From an uncultured Rhodospirillaceae bacterium (GTDB taxonomy: Bacteria > Pseudomonadota > Alphaproteobacteria > Rhodospirillales > Magnetospirillaceae): 64,000 bases of DNA. Within the stretch, counting starts at the first letter, position 1, and each line of letters begins with the position of its first letter. The translations under genes and the position numbers were made by a program. The stretch is taken from positions 60,062 to 124,061 of the forward strand of contig CALABS010000058.1 in assembly GCA_937887565.1 (NCBI GenBank), in the 5' to 3' direction. Positions 6,958 through 15,880 of the stretch are shown piece by piece. The notes beneath the pieces are model-generated. The model was not told where the DNA came from. It saw nothing but the letters and a program-made list of their open reading frames with translations, and searched no databases.

Positions 6958-9749
6958 CCGCCGCCGGGGCGCCGCCGGTCGTCCGGCTGACCGGGGTCGG
7001 CCTGCGCTACGGCAAGGTCGCGGCGCTCGACGCGGTCAGCCTCGACATTCCGGCCGGATGCATGGCCGGACTGATCGGCCCCGACGGTGTCGGCAAGTCC
7101 AGCCTGCTGGCGCTGGTCTCGGGCGCCCGCGCCAGACAATCCGGCACGGTCGAGGTGCTGGGCGGCGCCATGGACGACGCCGGCCACCGCCGCGCGGTGG
7201 GACCGCGCATCGCCTACATGCCGCAGGGGTTGGGGCGCAATCTGTATCCAACCCTGTCGGTGTTCGAGAACGTGGACTTCTTCGGCCGCCTGTTCGGCCA
7301 TTCCCGGGCCGAGCGCGAGGCGCGCATCGCGGCGCTGCTGGAGGGGACCGGGCTGGCCCCCTTCGCCGACCGCCCGGCCGGCCAGCTGTCGGGCGGCATG
7401 AAGCAGAAGCTGGGCCTGTGCTGCGCGCTGATCCACGATCCCGACCTGTTGATCCTGGACGAGCCGACCACCGGCGTCGATCCGCTGTCGCGCCGCCAGT
7501 TCTGGGAGCTGATCCAGGCCATCCGCGCCGGCCGGCCGGGCATGAGCGTGCTGGTGGCGACCGCCTACATGGAGGAGGCGGCGCGATTCGACTGGCTGGC
7601 GGCCATGGATGCCGGCCGGGTGCTGGCCGCCGGCACGCCCGGGGACATTCTGGCACGGACGGGGACCGAGTCCCTGGAGGCGGCCTTCATCGCCCTGCTG
7701 CCCGAGGAGAAGCGGCGGGGATGGCGTCCGGTGGAGATCCGGCCCCGGCCGGCGGAGACCGACGGCGAGACCGCCATCGAGGCGCGCGGCCTCACCAAGC
7801 GGTTCGACGGCTTCACCGCCGTCGACCACGTCAGCTTCCGCATCCGGCGGGGCGAGATCTTCGGCTTCCTGGGTTCCAACGGCTGCGGCAAGACCACCAC
7901 CATGAAGATGCTGACCGGGCTGCTGCCGGCCAGCGAGGGCCAGGCCTGGCTGTTCGGCCGGCCGGTCGATCCCCATGACCTCGCCACCCGCCGCAGGGTC
8001 GGCTATATGTCGCAGGGATTCTCGCTCTACACCGAGCTGACGGTGCGCCAGAACCTGGAACTGCACGCGCGGCTGTTCGAGGTTCCGGCGGCCGAGATCG
8101 GCGTCCGGGTCGAGGAGATGGCGCGCCGCTTCGAGTTGGCCGGCATCATGGACGCCCTTCCCGACGCCCTGCCGCTGGGCCAGCGCCAGCGTCTGTCGCT
8201 GGCGGTGGCGATGATCCACCGCCCCGAGTTGCTGATCCTCGACGAGCCGACCTCGGGGGTCGACCCGGTGGCCCGCGACGGCTTCTGGCGGATCATGATC
8301 GACCTCGCCCGCATCGACGGCGTCACCATCTTCATCTCGACCCATTTCATGAACGAGGCCGAGCGCTGCGACCGCATCTCGCTGATGCATGCCGGCCGCG
8401 CCCTGGTCAGCGACGCCCCCGCCGCCCTGGTCGCCGGCCGCCACGCCGCCACGCTGGAGGACGCCTTCATCGCCTATCTGGAGGAGGCCACCGCCGGCGA
8501 GGAGTCGGCGCCGGCCTCCTCCATCGCCGTGCCGCGGCCGGCCTCCTCCATCGCCGCGCCGCGGCCGGCCTCCTCCATCGCCGCGCCGCGGCAGGGCGCC
8601 ACGTCGCCGCCGGCCCGGACGGCGGGCTTCTCGGCGCGCCGCATGCTCAGCTATTCGCGCCGCGAGACGCTGGAGCTGCGACGTGATCCCATCCGCGCCA
8701 CCCTGGCCCTGGTGGGCACGGCGATCCTGATGCTGGTGATGGGCTACGGCATCACCATGGACGTGGAGGACCTGACCTTCGCCGTCCTCGACTACGACCG
8801 CACGGCGACCAGCCGCGACTACGCCCTCAATATCGCGGGCTCGCGCTATTTCATCGAGCGACCGCCCATCCTGGACGACGCCGACATGGACCGCCGCATG
8901 CGCGGCGGCGACATCGGCCTCGCCATCGAGATCCCGCCCGGCTTCGGGCGCGACGTGGCGCACGGCCGGCCGGCCCAGGTGGGCGCCTGGATCGACGGCG
9001 CCATGCCCCAGCGGGCCGAGACCATCCAGGGCTATGTCCAGGGCATGCACGCGCAGTGGCTGGCGGTCAGGGCGGCGGCGGCCGGCGCGGCGGGCGGGGA
9101 GGGGCTGGTGAGCATCGAGGCCCGCTACCGCTACAACCCCGACGTCAAGAGCCTGATGGCCATGGTGCCGGCGGTGATTCCCATCCTGCTGATGCTGATT
9201 CCGGCCATGCTGACTGCCCTCAGCGTGGTCCGGGAAAAGGAGCTGGGCTCCATCGTCAACCTGTACGTCACGCCGGTCACCCGGACCGAGTTCCTCTTGG
9301 GCAAGCAGTTGCCCTACGTCGCCCTGGCCATGCTCAACTTCCTGCTGCTGACCGTGCTGGCGGTGACGGTGTTCGGGGTGACGCCCAAGGGCGACTTCGC
9401 GGCGCTGCTGGTGGCGACCCTGCTCTACGTGTCCGCCTCGACGGCCGTCGGGCTGGTCATCTCGTCCTTCATGCGGAGCCAGATCGCCGCCATCTTCGGC
9501 ACCGCCTTGCTGTCGCTGCTGCCGGCGATCCAGTTCTCGGGCATGATCCATCCGGTGTCGGCGCTCGAGGGGCTGGGCGCCGTCATCGGCCGCATCTATC
9601 CGACCACCCATTACCTGACCATCACCCGCGGCGTCTTCTCCAAGGCGCTGGGCTTCGGCGACCTGGAGCAATCGTTCCTCGCCCTGGCCCTGGCGGTGCC
9701 GCTGCTGATGGGGCTGTGCGTCATGCTGCTCAGGAAGCAGGAGAAATGA
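6954..9749 (+). CDS. double-ATPase/permease fusion ABC transporter (RbbA/YhiH-like)
   Basis: A 931-residue fusion. ATPase domain 1 has Walker A GPDGVGKS near residue 42, signature LSGGMKQK and LILDEPTTGVDP. ATPase domain 2 has GSNGCGKT near residue 306 and LILDEPTSGVDP; its signature is degenerate (LPLGQRQR instead of LSGGQ). An alanine/proline linker at residues 521-547 is three copies of a nine-residue unit. The last 370 residues form an ABC-2 permease of about six helices with a large periplasmic loop. The architecture is that of RbbA/YhiH. RbbA was first described as ribosome-associated, but the gene context (HlyD adaptor before, ABC-2 permease after, 4-nt overlaps on both sides) says exporter. 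The substrate is unknown. Confidence 0.85.
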   Translation: MTAAGAPPVVRLTGVGLRYGKVAALDAVSLDIPAGCMAGLIGPDGVGKSSLLALVSGARARQSGTVEVLGGAMDDAGHRRAVGPRIAYMPQGLGRNLYPTLSVFENVDFFGRLFGHSRAEREARIAALLEGTGLAPFADRPAGQLSGGMKQKLGLCCALIHDPDLLILDEPTTGVDPLSRRQFWELIQAIRAGRPGMSVLVATAYMEEAARFDWLAAMDAGRVLAAGTPGDILARTGTESLEAAFIALLPEEKRRGWRPVEIRPRPAETDGETAIEARGLTKRFDGFTAVDHVSFRIRRGEIFGFLGSNGCGKTTTMKMLTGLLPASEGQAWLFGRPVDPHDLATRRRVGYMSQGFSLYTELTVRQNLELHARLFEVPAAEIGVRVEEMARRFELAGIMDALPDALPLGQRQRLSLAVAMIHRPELLILDEPTSGVDPVARDGFWRIMIDLARIDGVTIFISTHFMNEAERCDRISLMHAGRALVSDAPAALVAGRHAATLEDAFIAYLEEATAGEESAPASSIAVPRPASSIAAPRPASSIAAPRQGATSPPARTAGFSARRMLSYSRRETLELRRDPIRATLALVGTAILMLVMGYGITMDVEDLTFAVLDYDRTATSRDYALNIAGSRYFIERPPILDDADMDRRMRGGDIGLAIEIPPGFGRDVAHGRPAQVGAWIDGAMPQRAETIQGYVQGMHAQWLAVRAAAAGAAGGEGLVSIEARYRYNPDVKSLMAMVPAVIPILLMLIPAMLTALSVVREKELGSIVNLYVTPVTRTEFLLGKQLPYVALAMLNFLLLTVLAVTVFGVTPKGDFAALLVATLLYVSASTAVGLVISSFMRSQIAAIFGTALLSLLPAIQFSGMIHPVSALEGLGAVIGRIYPTTHYLTITRGVFSKALGFGDLEQSFLALALAVPLLMGLCVMLLRKQEK
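8514..8594 (+). repeat. three tandem 27-bp repeats in the ABC fusion linker
   Basis: Three near-identical 27-bp units at 8514-8540, 8541-8567 and 8568-8594, each encoding ASSIA(V/A)PR(P/Q). They form the linker between the second ATPase domain and the permease domain and keep frame, so copy number could vary by slippage. Confidence 0.85.
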
Positions 9750-10873
9750 CCATGCGCGCCGGAACCATCCTTCATCTCGGCGTCAAGGAACTGCGCAGCC
9801 TGCTGCGCGATCCCGTCCTGATGATCCTGATCGTCTGGGCCTTCACCATCGCCATCCACACCGCCGCCACGGCCATGCCCGAGACCCTGAACCGGGCCAC
9901 GATCGCCATCGTCGACGAGGACCGCTCGCCCCTGTCGCAGCGGCTGGTTTCGGCGTTCCAGCCGCCGCATTTCCTGCCGCCGGCATTGATCACCCAGGCG
10001 GAGATGGACGCCCGCATGGACGCCGGCATCGACACCTTCGCCATCGACATCCCGCCCGACTTCCAGGCCGACGTCCTGGCCGGGCGGCGGCCGGCCATCC
10101 AGGTCAACGTCGACGCCACCCGCATGAGCCAGGCCTTCACCGGCAACGGCTACATCCAGGCCATCATCACCGGCGAGGTCGAGGCCTTCGTGGCCGGCCA
10201 CCGCGAGGTGTCGACGCCGCCGGTGGAACTGGTGCTGCGGGCCCGGTTCAATCCCGAGCTCAGCAATGTGTGGTTCGGCTCGGTGATGGAGGTGATCAAC
10301 AATGTCACCATGCTGTCCATCGTGCTGACCGGCGCCGCACTGATCCGCGAGCGCGAGCACGGCACCATCGAGCATCTGCTGGTGATGCCCATCACGCCCT
10401 TCCAGATCATGACCAGCAAGGTGTGGTCCATGGCGCTGGTGGTGCTGGTCGCCTGCGCCGTCGCGCTGGCCTTCGTGGTCCAGGGGGTGTTGCGGGTGCC
10501 CATCCACGGCTCGGTGATGCTGTTCCTGGCCGGCGCCGCCGTGCATCTGTTCGCCACCACCGCCATGGGAATCTTCCTCGGCACCATCGCGCGCTCGATG
10601 CCGCAGTTCGGCCTGTTGATCATGCTGGTGCTGCTGCCCCTCGAGATGCTGTCGGGCGGCACCACCCCGCGCGAGAGCATGCCCCAGATCGTCCAGGTGG
10701 TCATGCTGGCGGCCCCCACCACCCATTTCGTCGCCCTGGCCCAGGCCGTCCTGTACCGGGGCGCCGGGCTGGCGGTGGTGTGGCCCCACTTCGTGGCCCT
10801 CGGGCTGATCGGGGCCGTCCTGTTCGGAGCCGCGCTGGCGCGGTTCCGCCGGACCATCGGCACCATGGCGTGA
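9746..10873 (+). CDS. ABC-2 permease (YhhJ-like)
   Basis: A 375-residue membrane protein with one N-terminal helix, a large periplasmic domain (residues about 45-180) and five or six C-terminal helices, the usual layout of the ABC-2 (DrrB/YhhJ) export permeases. The cytoplasmic-loop motif EREHGTIEHLLVMP near residue 207 is diagnostic for the family. It starts inside the stop of the ATPase-permease fusion (ATGA), so the two half-permeases are translated together and probably form one heterodimeric channel with the HlyD adaptor. An outer-membrane channel is not encoded here. Confidence 0.85.
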   Translation: MTMRAGTILHLGVKELRSLLRDPVLMILIVWAFTIAIHTAATAMPETLNRATIAIVDEDRSPLSQRLVSAFQPPHFLPPALITQAEMDARMDAGIDTFAIDIPPDFQADVLAGRRPAIQVNVDATRMSQAFTGNGYIQAIITGEVEAFVAGHREVSTPPVELVLRARFNPELSNVWFGSVMEVINNVTMLSIVLTGAALIREREHGTIEHLLVMPITPFQIMTSKVWSMALVVLVACAVALAFVVQGVLRVPIHGSVMLFLAGAAVHLFATTAMGIFLGTIARSMPQFGLLIMLVLLPLEMLSGGTTPRESMPQIVQVVMLAAPTTHFVALAQAVLYRGAGLAVVWPHFVALGLIGAVLFGAALARFRRTIGTMA

Positions 10874-10879
10874 GGGCGG

Positions 10880-12055
10880 TCAGCCCGGCTTGCCGTCAAT
10901 CCGGGGGCTGACCAGCCAGCGGCCGTAGCCGCCGAGGAAGATCAGGAAGCCCAGCGACCACAGGCCGGCGGCCGAGGCATAGAGGCCGGAGGCCGCCTGG
11001 GCGGGAACCCACGGCTCGACGACGCGCAACACGGCGCCCGCCACCACCGCCGCGTAGGCGGGCACCATCCACCAGGCGACCTTGAGCGGCCGGCCGGTAT
11101 GGCCCAGGCTGGCCCGGCTCATCAGCGCCAGCGCCCAGGTGCCGATGGCGCCGGCGGCCAGGCCGTGGAGGAGGGCGGAGGGCGCCTGGACGCCGGCCAG
11201 GCCGTCCAGCCCGTCGAGGGCCAGGCCGACGATCACCCAGGCATAGGCGAGATGGAGCACCGCCATCAGCGGGTCGCGCCAGCTCATCCAGCCGCGCCAG
11301 TCCGCCAGGCGCACCGCGTTGACGGTGGCGGCCAGCAGCGCCAGAACGTCGGCCGCCGCCGAACCGGGGGCGGCCAGTTCGGCGGCGGCATAGGCCACGA
11401 TGGACAGCTTGGCGGCCACGTCCAGCGCCGGCCGGCGGCGGACCAGCTCCTTGGGCAGGTCGCGGGCCGGCAGCCAGGCCTCCATGAAGGTGGGGATGAT
11501 CCGTCCGCCCACCTCGGCGATCTTGAACGCCACCGCCGCCAGGAACAGCCGCCAGCCGACGGCGGCGCCGTCCTCCAGCCAGCCCAGCCATTCGGCGTGG
11601 AACAAGAGGTCGGCGACCACGAAGGCCAGGAACACCGGCGGCAGCACCCGGTCGCGCGGCTGGCCGTGGCGCAGCAGCACCGTCGACACGTAAAACCCCA
11701 GGGCGACCGGGAAGGCGACGTCCACCGCCGCCACCAGCAGCGGCGGCAGCGATCCCGCCCACCAGACGGCGGCCCGCCCGGCCGCCCACAACGCCGCCGT
11801 GGCGGCCAGCCTCGTCCCGGCCAGCGGCGGGCGCGAGCACCAGTGGGTGATGGCGGTCATGAAGAATCCGGCCGCCGCCGCCATGGTGAAGCCGAACAGC
11901 ATCTCGTGGCCGTGCCACTGGGCGGCCGGCAGGGCGGGGCCGTCGATGCGGCCGGCCAGCATCAGGGTCCACAGCGTCAGGGCGACGGCGCCCCAGGCCG
12001 GGGCCAGCAGGAAGAAGGTGCGGAAGCCGTAGGCGAGCACGGTCGGTCGGGTCAT
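10880..12055 (-). CDS. NnrS family protein (copy 1)
   Basis: A 391-residue polytopic membrane protein with about 12 helices. The motifs AYGFRTFFLLAP at the N terminus, QWHGHEMLFGF near residue 48, and GHTGRPL near residue 320 are those of NnrS, a haem- and copper-containing membrane protein family tied to nitric oxide response. It is the last gene of the minus-strand operon that begins with the TonB-type receptor and lies 22 nt after a second nnrS. No catalytic role is settled for the family. Confidence 0.85.
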   Translation of the reverse strand: MTRPTVLAYGFRTFFLLAPAWGAVALTLWTLMLAGRIDGPALPAAQWHGHEMLFGFTMAAAAGFFMTAITHWCSRPPLAGTRLAATAALWAAGRAAVWWAGSLPPLLVAAVDVAFPVALGFYVSTVLLRHGQPRDRVLPPVFLAFVVADLLFHAEWLGWLEDGAAVGWRLFLAAVAFKIAEVGGRIIPTFMEAWLPARDLPKELVRRRPALDVAAKLSIVAYAAAELAAPGSAAADVLALLAATVNAVRLADWRGWMSWRDPLMAVLHLAYAWVIVGLALDGLDGLAGVQAPSALLHGLAAGAIGTWALALMSRASLGHTGRPLKVAWWMVPAYAAVVAGAVLRVVEPWVPAQAASGLYASAAGLWSLGFLIFLGGYGRWLVSPRIDGKPG

Positions 12056-12077
12056 GGGAAATGGTCTCCAGGAAGGT

Positions 12078-13238
12078 TCAGCCCGGCTTGCCGTCGGCGC
12101 GGGGCGCCACCAGCCAGGGGGCGAAGACGTGAAGCCAGAGGGCGAAGGCCAGCGCCCACAGCGCCGACGGCACCAGCACGCCCCATATCGCCATGGCCTC
12201 GGGGACCCAATGGGGCACGGCGACGCGCAGCAGGGTGGCGGCTGCCACCAGCGCCGCCGGCGCCCAGACGGCGGCGGGCAGCGGGAACGGCCGGCCGGTG
12301 TGGCGCAGCGACACCACCGACTGCACCGCCAGGGCGGTGAGGCCGCCGCCGCCGAGCGCCAGGGCGTGGCGGGCCGACACCGGCTCGATGGCGAAGCCGA
12401 GCATGGACAGGCCCAGCAGGACGAGACCCGCGGCGATGGCCGCCTGGCCCAGGTAGAACAGGCCGGCCTGGGGGCGGGCGAGGGCGACGCCGATATGGGA
12501 CTCGCCCATGCGGTCGAGGGTGGCGCAGGCGGCGGCCAAGGCGATCCAGCCGGTCACCGCGCTGTTCGGCGCCACCGCCTCGGCGACGCCGAACAGCAGC
12601 AGCGTGACGGCGGCGAGGTGGCGGCGGCCCGGCGCCAGCCGGACCATGGGGGCGCGATCCGTCTCGATGAGGGCCGAGCGCAGGGTGACGGGCAGGATCC
12701 GGCCCAGAGCGACCGCGATCAACACCAGGAACAGGTCGAGGGCCGCCACCACCGCCCGCGTCGGGTCAACCGGCACGATGTCCAGCCGCCCCAGGTGGAA
12801 GGCGGCGTTGCACAGGGTCAGCGCCACCAACGCGGCCGGGAATTCCCACGGCCGCCCCTTGGGCAGCGAGGCGGCCAGCAGGGCGGGCAGGAACAGGATG
12901 TCGAGGCCGGCGACCACCGCCGGCGGCAGCAGCCCGTCCAGCCAGAAGGCGATCCGCCCGGCCAGCCACAGGGCGGCCAGCGCGGCGAGCGGCCGGCCGG
13001 TCACCGGCGGCGTATCCGTCCAGCTGGGCAGCGCGGTCAGCAGGAAGCCGGCGAGGGCGGCGCCCAGATAGCCGAACACCTGCTCGTGGCCGTGCCAGGC
13101 GCCGATGGCGAGATCGCCGCCGCCGCCGCCCAGCCCCATCCAGAGGACGGGCAGCGGCACCACCGCCCCCCAGGCGGCCAGGGGCGCCAGCAGGAAGAAG
13201 GGCCGGAAGCCGTAGGCCAGGATCACCGGCGCGGTCAT
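12078..13238 (-). CDS. NnrS family protein (copy 2)
   Basis: A 386-residue paralogue of the downstream NnrS, with the same N-terminal AYGFRPFFLLAP, the AWHGHEQVFGY haem-ligand region near residue 48 and the RHTGRP motif near residue 315. The ATG at 13238 overlaps the stop of the ABC ATPase gene by 4 nt, so its synthesis is coupled to the transporter. Two different NnrS proteins in one uptake operon suggest related but separate jobs, or a heterodimer; that is inference. Confidence 0.85.
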   Translation of the reverse strand: MTAPVILAYGFRPFFLLAPLAAWGAVVPLPVLWMGLGGGGGDLAIGAWHGHEQVFGYLGAALAGFLLTALPSWTDTPPVTGRPLAALAALWLAGRIAFWLDGLLPPAVVAGLDILFLPALLAASLPKGRPWEFPAALVALTLCNAAFHLGRLDIVPVDPTRAVVAALDLFLVLIAVALGRILPVTLRSALIETDRAPMVRLAPGRRHLAAVTLLLFGVAEAVAPNSAVTGWIALAAACATLDRMGESHIGVALARPQAGLFYLGQAAIAAGLVLLGLSMLGFAIEPVSARHALALGGGGLTALAVQSVVSLRHTGRPFPLPAAVWAPAALVAAATLLRVAVPHWVPEAMAIWGVLVPSALWALAFALWLHVFAPWLVAPRADGKPG

Positions 13239-14020
13239 TCCGCCAGCTCCTCGACGGCCAGGGCGCGGGCGGTGGCCGGGTGGGCCAGCAGCCGGTTGAC
13301 CTCGGCATGGACGAAGCCGTCGTCGCGCTCGGCCGGCGGCACGGTGACCGAATGGCGGGCCGCCAGCCGTCCCGGGGCGCCGGAAAGGACGAAGATGCGA
13401 TCGGCCAGCCGCACCGCCTCGGCGAGGTCGTGGGTGACCAGCATGGCGGTCAGGCCGCGGTCGGCGATCAGCCGGCGCACCAGCGCCTGCATCTGCCGCC
13501 GGAGGCCGAGGTCCAGGGCGCTGAACGGCTCGTCCAGCAGCAGCAGGTCGGGCTCGACGGCCAGGGCGCGGGCCACCGCCACCCGCTGGCGCATGCCGCC
13601 CGACAGCTCGTGGGGGTATTTGCCGCCGTCCTCGGGCTCCAGTCCCACCACCGACAGCAGGCGCTCGGCCCGCCGGCGGCGGTCCTGGCGGGCGACGCCC
13701 CGACCCTTGAGGCCGAAGGCGATGTTGTCGCGGGCATCGCGCCACGGCAGCAGGCAGGGGTCCTGGAAGACGAAGACCGGATGGCGGAAGCCGTGATCGA
13801 CGGCGCCGTGGCCGGGATGGAGCAGCCCGCCGATCATGGACAGCAGCGTGCTCTTGCCGCAGCCCGAGGGGCCGATCAGGCAGCCGATCTCGCCCCGGGG
13901 CAGGTCGAAGGTGACGTCCTCGAGGATCGGGCGCGGCCCGAAGGCGTGCGAGACGTTCGCCACGCTCAGGGCCGGGCCGGCGGTGGCGGTCGGGGCGGGA
14001 ATGGGCATGGCGACGGTCAC
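13235..14020 (-). CDS. NitT/TauT-type ABC transporter ATPase
   Basis: A 261-residue ATP-binding subunit with Walker A GPSGCGKS, Q-loop FQDPCLLPW, signature LSGGMRQR, Walker B LLLLDEPFSALD and H-loop THDLAEA. The DPCLLPW-type Q-loop and general sequence match ATPases of the nitrate/taurine/sulfonate importer group. I place the start at the GTG at 14020, which overlaps the permease stop as GTGA; an internal ATG is at 14008. It works with the permease and binding protein encoded just before it. Confidence 0.85.
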   Translation of the reverse strand: MTVAMPIPAPTATAGPALSVANVSHAFGPRPILEDVTFDLPRGEIGCLIGPSGCGKSTLLSMIGGLLHPGHGAVDHGFRHPVFVFQDPCLLPWRDARDNIAFGLKGRGVARQDRRRRAERLLSVVGLEPEDGGKYPHELSGGMRQRVAVARALAVEPDLLLLDEPFSALDLGLRRQMQALVRRLIADRGLTAMLVTHDLAEAVRLADRIFVLSGAPGRLAARHSVTVPPAERDDGFVHAEVNRLLAHPATARALAVEELAE

Positions 14021-14847
14021 AGCACGCCCGGCGTCCGGGCGCCGGCATCGGTGGCGCCCGGGATTTCCCGCCGCCAAGTCTGCAGGTGGCGGCGGACGGG
14101 CTCCAGCAGCAGGTATTCCACCGCCAGCAGCAGGCTGACCACGGTCAGCACCCAGGCCATGGCCTTGACGGTGTCGATCTGGACGCGGGCGGTGGCCAGG
14201 CCGTCGCCGATGCCGCCGGCGCCGCTCAGCAGCTCGGCCATCACCGCCACCTTCCACGACAGCGCCAGCGCGGTGGCCAGGGCCGGGAACAGATAGGACA
14301 GCATGTGCGGCAGATAGACGTCCCAGGCCAGCACCCAGCCGGGCACCCGGAACGACACCGCCATGCGGCGCAGGGCGCCGTCGAGGGTGCGCACCCCTTG
14401 CGCCGAGCCGGTGAACACGATGGGCGCGGTGGTCACCACCACGGTGAAGACGGCCGCCAGGCCGGTGCCGCCGAACCACAGCAGCGACAGCACCACCCAG
14501 GCGATGGCCGGAATGCCCAGCATCAGGGTGGCGATGGGCTGCAGCAGCCGACGCATCATGTCGGAGGCGCCGGCCATGGCGCCGAGGCAGCCGCCGGCCA
14601 GGGCGGCGGCGGCGAACCCCCCCAGGGCGTTGCGGCTGGTCTCGAGGACCGCCGGCGGCACCCGGCCCTCCACGGTCATCCGCCACAGGGCGGCGAAGGT
14701 GTCGCGCGGCGAGGGCAGGACCAGGGTGCCGTAGGCGGCGTGCCCGGCCTCCCACAACGCCAGCAGCAGCAACAGGCTCGCGGCCGCGCCCCAGCCGCCC
14801 CACAGGTAGTCGAGGGCGCGGGCCGCCCGACCGCGAGCATCGGTCAC
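14017..14847 (-). CDS. NitT/TauT-type ABC transporter permease
   Basis: A 276-residue inner-membrane permease with about six helices. The EAA-like cytoplasmic loop lies in the second half (VRTLDGALRRMAVSF, then LPHMLSYLFPAL). The sequence resembles the SsuC/TauC group. It begins 1 nt after the stop of the binding-protein gene and overlaps the ATPase gene. The substrate cannot be assigned; it is probably a small anion or organic molecule bound by the SBP next door. Confidence 0.85.
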   Translation of the reverse strand: MTDARGRAARALDYLWGGWGAAASLLLLLALWEAGHAAYGTLVLPSPRDTFAALWRMTVEGRVPPAVLETSRNALGGFAAAALAGGCLGAMAGASDMMRRLLQPIATLMLGIPAIAWVVLSLLWFGGTGLAAVFTVVVTTAPIVFTGSAQGVRTLDGALRRMAVSFRVPGWVLAWDVYLPHMLSYLFPALATALALSWKVAVMAELLSGAGGIGDGLATARVQIDTVKAMAWVLTVVSLLLAVEYLLLEPVRRHLQTWRREIPGATDAGARTPGVL

Positions 14848-14848
14848 G

Positions 14849-15844
14849 TCAGACTCCCCAATAAAAGGTGTCGTCGGGCATGCGGCCGCCCAGGATGTCG
14901 GGCGACATCGCCATCAGGTCGGTGAAATAGGCCTCCAGATCAGGCCGGGCCTCGGCGGCGCTGGTCACCCCCAGGCGGAAATGCGGCAGCGAGCGTTCGA
15001 TGATCGCCGGCTGCATGTCCAGGTAGTCGGCGCCCAGGCGGCCGGCGCTGGCCGGATTGTTCATCACCCAGCGGGCCGAGGCGACGCAGGCCTCGTGGAT
15101 GGCCTTGACCAGCTCCGGGCGCGATTGCACCAGGTCCTCGGCGACGCCCAGGCCCGCCTGGGCGAGGCGCGGCGGCCGGTTGGTCAACTGGCCGTAGAGC
15201 GCGGTCAGGTCGACGGCGCGCTGGACGGCGACGCCCGACTGCATGCCCCTGAGCTGCGAGGCGGTGGCCACCGGTTCCGGCAGCACGGCGATGTCCGCCT
15301 TGCCGGCCAGGAATAGCTGGGTCGCCTCGGTGGGGGTGCCCAGGTACTGGATCTTCACGTCCTTGTCCGGGTCCATCCCCAGCTTGCGCAGCACCAGGCG
15401 GAAGATCAGGTCGGGGGCATCGTTGCGGAACGCCATCAGCACCGGCTTGCCGGCCAGGTCCTCGACCTTGGTGACCGCCGGGTCGCGGGTCATGACGTAG
15501 AGCAGGCCCCAGGTCAGGATGTTCATCAGCCGCACCGGCACACCGCGGTTGCGCATGTTGGCGCAGGAATAGGACGGCGTGCCGAACACCTTCATCTCGC
15601 CGGACAGCACGCCGGCGCGCATCTGGTCGGGGGAGCGCCACACCTTCATGGTGGCCTCGGCCCCATGGGCGGACAGGGCGCCGCTCTCGACCAGATGGGC
15701 GACCACCACCGACGGCGTGGCCGGCATGGCGCTGATGGTGAGGGTGTCGGCGGCGGCGGCGATGCCGGGGCGGGCGGGCAGCATCCCCAGCCCGGTCAGG
15801 GCGGCGGCGCCGGACAACAGGGTACGACGGGACAACCGAGTCAT
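14849..15844 (-). CDS. NitT/TauT-type substrate-binding protein, Tat-exported
   Basis: A 331-residue periplasmic binding protein of the NMT1/SsuA-like group. A twin-arginine signal (LSRRTLLSG, residues 4-12) followed by a hydrophobic stretch suggests export in folded form. Family landmarks are the early TISAMPATPSVVVAHL strand-helix, the VEDLAGKPVLM turn and the KADIAVLPEPVA region near residue 185. It sits between the TonB-type receptor and the permease, so outer- and inner-membrane uptake appear to be linked. Confidence 0.85.
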   Translation of the reverse strand: MTRLSRRTLLSGAAALTGLGMLPARPGIAAAADTLTISAMPATPSVVVAHLVESGALSAHGAEATMKVWRSPDQMRAGVLSGEMKVFGTPSYSCANMRNRGVPVRLMNILTWGLLYVMTRDPAVTKVEDLAGKPVLMAFRNDAPDLIFRLVLRKLGMDPDKDVKIQYLGTPTEATQLFLAGKADIAVLPEPVATASQLRGMQSGVAVQRAVDLTALYGQLTNRPPRLAQAGLGVAEDLVQSRPELVKAIHEACVASARWVMNNPASAGRLGADYLDMQPAIIERSLPHFRLGVTSAAEARPDLEAYFTDLMAMSPDILGGRMPDDTFYWGV

Positions 15845-15880
15845 CGGAGGATCCTTTCTGACGGATGGTGGGAGCGCGGC

